A stretch of 64,000 bases of DNA from Gluconacetobacter sacchari (GTDB taxonomy: Bacteria; Pseudomonadota; Alphaproteobacteria; Acetobacterales; Acetobacteraceae), in NCBI RefSeq assembly GCF_014174255.1, contig NZ_JABEQJ010000021.1, positions 1 through 64,000 on the forward strand, given 5' to 3'. Numbering within the stretch: position 1 is the first letter of the stretch; each line of letters opens with the position of its first letter. Of the stretch, positions 62,667 through 64,000 are shown piece after piece. The notes below the pieces were generated by a model that had not been told where the DNA came from, did no database searches, and saw nothing but the letters and a program-made list of their open reading frames with translations. The position numbers and the translations under genes are program-made.

Positions 62667-63758
62667 TCAGCCGGTGAAATCGGGGCGGGTGGCGAAGCGC
62701 AGGCCGGCCGGGGTGCCGGGTGCCGAGGCTTCCAGCCGGCCGATCACGACCGGGGATTCACCCGCCGCGCGCAGGGCGGCCAGCGCCGCGTCGGCGTCGC
62801 GGGCGACCAGCACCATGCCGATGCCGCAATTGAAGACCTTCAGCATTTCGTCGGCATCGACCTGCCCGGTTTGCGCCAGCCAGCGGAACACCGGAGGAAT
62901 CCGCCACGACTCGCCCTCGATCACCGCCGTCAGGCCCTCCGGCAGCACGCGCGGCAGGTTGCCCGGCAGGCCGCCGCCGGTGATGTGCGCCGCGCCCTGG
63001 ATCAGGCCCCGCCGGTGCAGGTCCAGCACCGGCTTCACATACAGGCGCGTCGGTGCCATCAGCGCCTGGGCCAGGGTCTGCTCCGCCGCGAAGGGGCAGG
63101 GGGCGTTCCATGCCAGGCCGCTGCGCGCGACGATGGCGCGGACCAGCGAGAAGCCGTTGGAATGCACGCCGCTGGCCGCGAGCCCGATCAGCGCGTCGCC
63201 GGCGGCGATTCCGGCGGGCAGCAGCGCCGAACGCTCGGCGGCGCCGACCGAAAAGCCGGCGAGGTCGTAGTGGCCGGGGGCGTACATGCCCGGCATCTCG
63301 GCGGTTTCGCCGCCCACCAGCGCGCAGCCCGATTCGGCGCAGCCCTGGGCGATGCCGCGCACCACCTTGGCCGCGTCTTCGACCGCCAGCCGGCCGGTGG
63401 CGAAATAATCCAGGAAGAACAGCGGTTCCGCGCCCTGCACCACCAGGTCGTTCACGCACATCGCCACCAGGTCGATGCCCACCGTTTCGTGCAGCCCGCT
63501 TTCGATGGCGATCATCAGCTTGGTGCCCACGCCATCGGTGCAGGAGACCAGGACCGGATCGCGGAAGCCCGCCGCCTTGAGGTCGAACAGGGCGCCGAAT
63601 CCGCCCAGGCCCCCCATGGTGCCGGGGCGGTCGGTCGCCTTCGCCGCCGGCTTGATGGCATCGACCAGCGCGTCGCCGGCCGCGATGTCCACGCCCGCGT
63701 CGCGGTAGGTGGCGCCGGCGGCGGGCGGGGCCGCGGAGGAAGGGGGTGCGGAGGTCAT
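62667..63758 (-). CDS. purM: Phosphoribosylformylglycinamidine cyclo-ligase (AIR synthetase)
   Basis: Fifth step of purine synthesis. The 363 aa protein contains [76 protein letters not shown] and the final GIGMVLV. The start ATG 63758 leads into an Ala/Pro-rich N-terminus before the typical GVD sequence. It is divergent from the hda gene at the window end, an arrangement known in Alphaproteobacteria. Confidence 0.96.
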   Translation of the reverse strand: MTSAPPSSAAPPAAGATYRDAGVDIAAGDALVDAIKPAAKATDRPGTMGGLGGFGALFDLKAAGFRDPVLVSCTDGVGTKLMIAIESGLHETVGIDLVAMCVNDLVVQGAEPLFFLDYFATGRLAVEDAAKVVRGIAQGCAESGCALVGGETAEMPGMYAPGHYDLAGFSVGAAERSALLPAGIAAGDALIGLAASGVHSNGFSLVRAIVARSGLAWNAPCPFAAEQTLAQALMAPTRLYVKPVLDLHRRGLIQGAAHITGGGLPGNLPRVLPEGLTAVIEGESWRIPPVFRWLAQTGQVDADEMLKVFNCGIGMVLVARDADAALAALRAAGESPVVIGRLEASAPGTPAGLRFATRPDFTG

Positions 63759-63842
63759 GGGTCGGGCCTTCGTCGTCGCCGCGCCCCTTTCGTCGGCCCT
63801 GCCGCGAATGCGGGGGTCGAAGAACGGGGCGAGGTAGGGTAG

Positions 63843-64000
63843 ATGCTCTGGGTTCCTTTACGGCAGGCGAAGGCGGCACGCAAAGCAGTGGTTGAACGGG
63901 TGGCGCAGAATCCGGGCGGGCGGGCGTCGGCTGGCGGGGTGGACCAGCTTGCGTTGCCTTTCGGGCATCGCAGCCGCTTCGCCCGCGCCGATTTCGTCGC
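63843..64000 (+). CDS. DnaA-related regulatory protein Hda/HdaA, 5' part
   Basis: The frame from ATG 63843 stays open to the window edge. The translated part ends [22 protein letters not shown], matching the QLALPLPH-type clamp-binding motif and start of the DnaA-like AAA+ domain in alphaproteobacterial HdaA. HdaA with the sliding clamp promotes ATP hydrolysis by DnaA to limit replication starts. Divergent from purM across 84 bases. The AAA+ domain lies outside the window, so this call rests on the N-terminal motif and context. Confidence 0.7.
   Translation, partial: MLWVPLRQAKAARKAVVERVAQNPGGRASAGGVDQLALPFGHRSRFARADFV

Overview
The window is a gene-dense, high-GC chromosomal segment from an alphaproteobacterium, almost certainly an acetic acid bacterium (Acetobacteraceae, Gluconacetobacter/Komagataeibacter-like). 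The diagnostic genes are a membrane-bound PQQ-dependent alcohol dehydrogenase (haem-containing 72 kDa subunit plus tri-haem 44 kDa cytochrome c subunit) and a four-gene ubiquinol oxidase operon whose subunit II has no CuA ligands. Several gene neighbourhoods that are conserved in Alphaproteobacteria are also present: tsaD/hemC, secB/Tim44/mltA, helicase/S4/fdxA and purMN/hda. I see no rRNA, tRNA, CRISPR array, insertion sequence or phage module.

Layout. 0.1-0.85 kb: membrane protein with an HExxH motif. 0.87-3.76 kb (minus): tsaD-rlmJ-gpsA operon, divergent from hemC-hemD (3.8-5.7 kb). 5.7-7.0 kb: polyol-type MFS permease with a TTG start. 7.6-13.3 kb: secB, divergent from a Tim44-domain protein, mltA, an orphan DNA methyltransferase, a tri-haem peroxidase and an Smr-domain protein. 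13.5-16.2 kb: a DUF2501 protein, a TctC-like periplasmic protein and hemF. 16.3-19.2 kb: cytochrome b, cytochrome c1 and mtnP, with no Rieske gene. 19.2-22.7 kb: dienelactone hydrolase, DUF4169, Usg and CIRCE-controlled groESL. 22.7-25.2 kb: a divergent LysR/YeiH pair and a cold-shock protein. 25.2-32.8 kb: DinG-type helicase, class I lysyl-tRNA synthetase, an MprF-like flippase with a shortened synthase domain, and MarC. 32.8-38.0 kb (minus): uracil-DNA glycosylase, sirtuin, adhB and adhA. 38.3-44.3 kb: ThpR, a Bax1/YccA protein and cyoABCD behind a perfect FNR/ANR-type palindrome. 44.5-47.9 kb (minus): SUV3-like helicase, S4 protein and ferredoxin. 48-50.7 kb: M17 aminopeptidase, MarR regulator and a secreted protein. 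50.7-56.0 kb: a small glycan module (WecA/MraY-like transferase, WbpM/CapD-like dehydratase, DegT aminotransferase, unknown membrane protein, HAD phosphatase). 56.1-58.2 kb: isochorismatase-like hydrolase, a broken GlxA-type regulator and an OsmC protein. 58.2-64.0 kb: AI-2E permease, ABC-F ATPase, ndk, purN, purM and the first part of hda.

How the genes work together. Three blocks (adhAB, petBC, cyoABCD) serve the periplasmic-oxidation respiratory chain typical of acetic acid bacteria: PQQ-ADH feeds ubiquinone, the bo3/ba3-type oxidase consumes ubiquinol, and the tri-haem peroxidase could take electrons from the quinol or cytochrome c pool. Haem genes (hemC, hemD, hemF) are interspersed with them. 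The observations most worth checking are the bc1 pair without a Rieske gene, the LysRS plus truncated MprF pair, the FNR-type site before cyoA, the broken GlxA regulator, the orphan methyltransferase and peroxidase inserted between mltA and smr, and several unexplained perfect palindromes in promoters.
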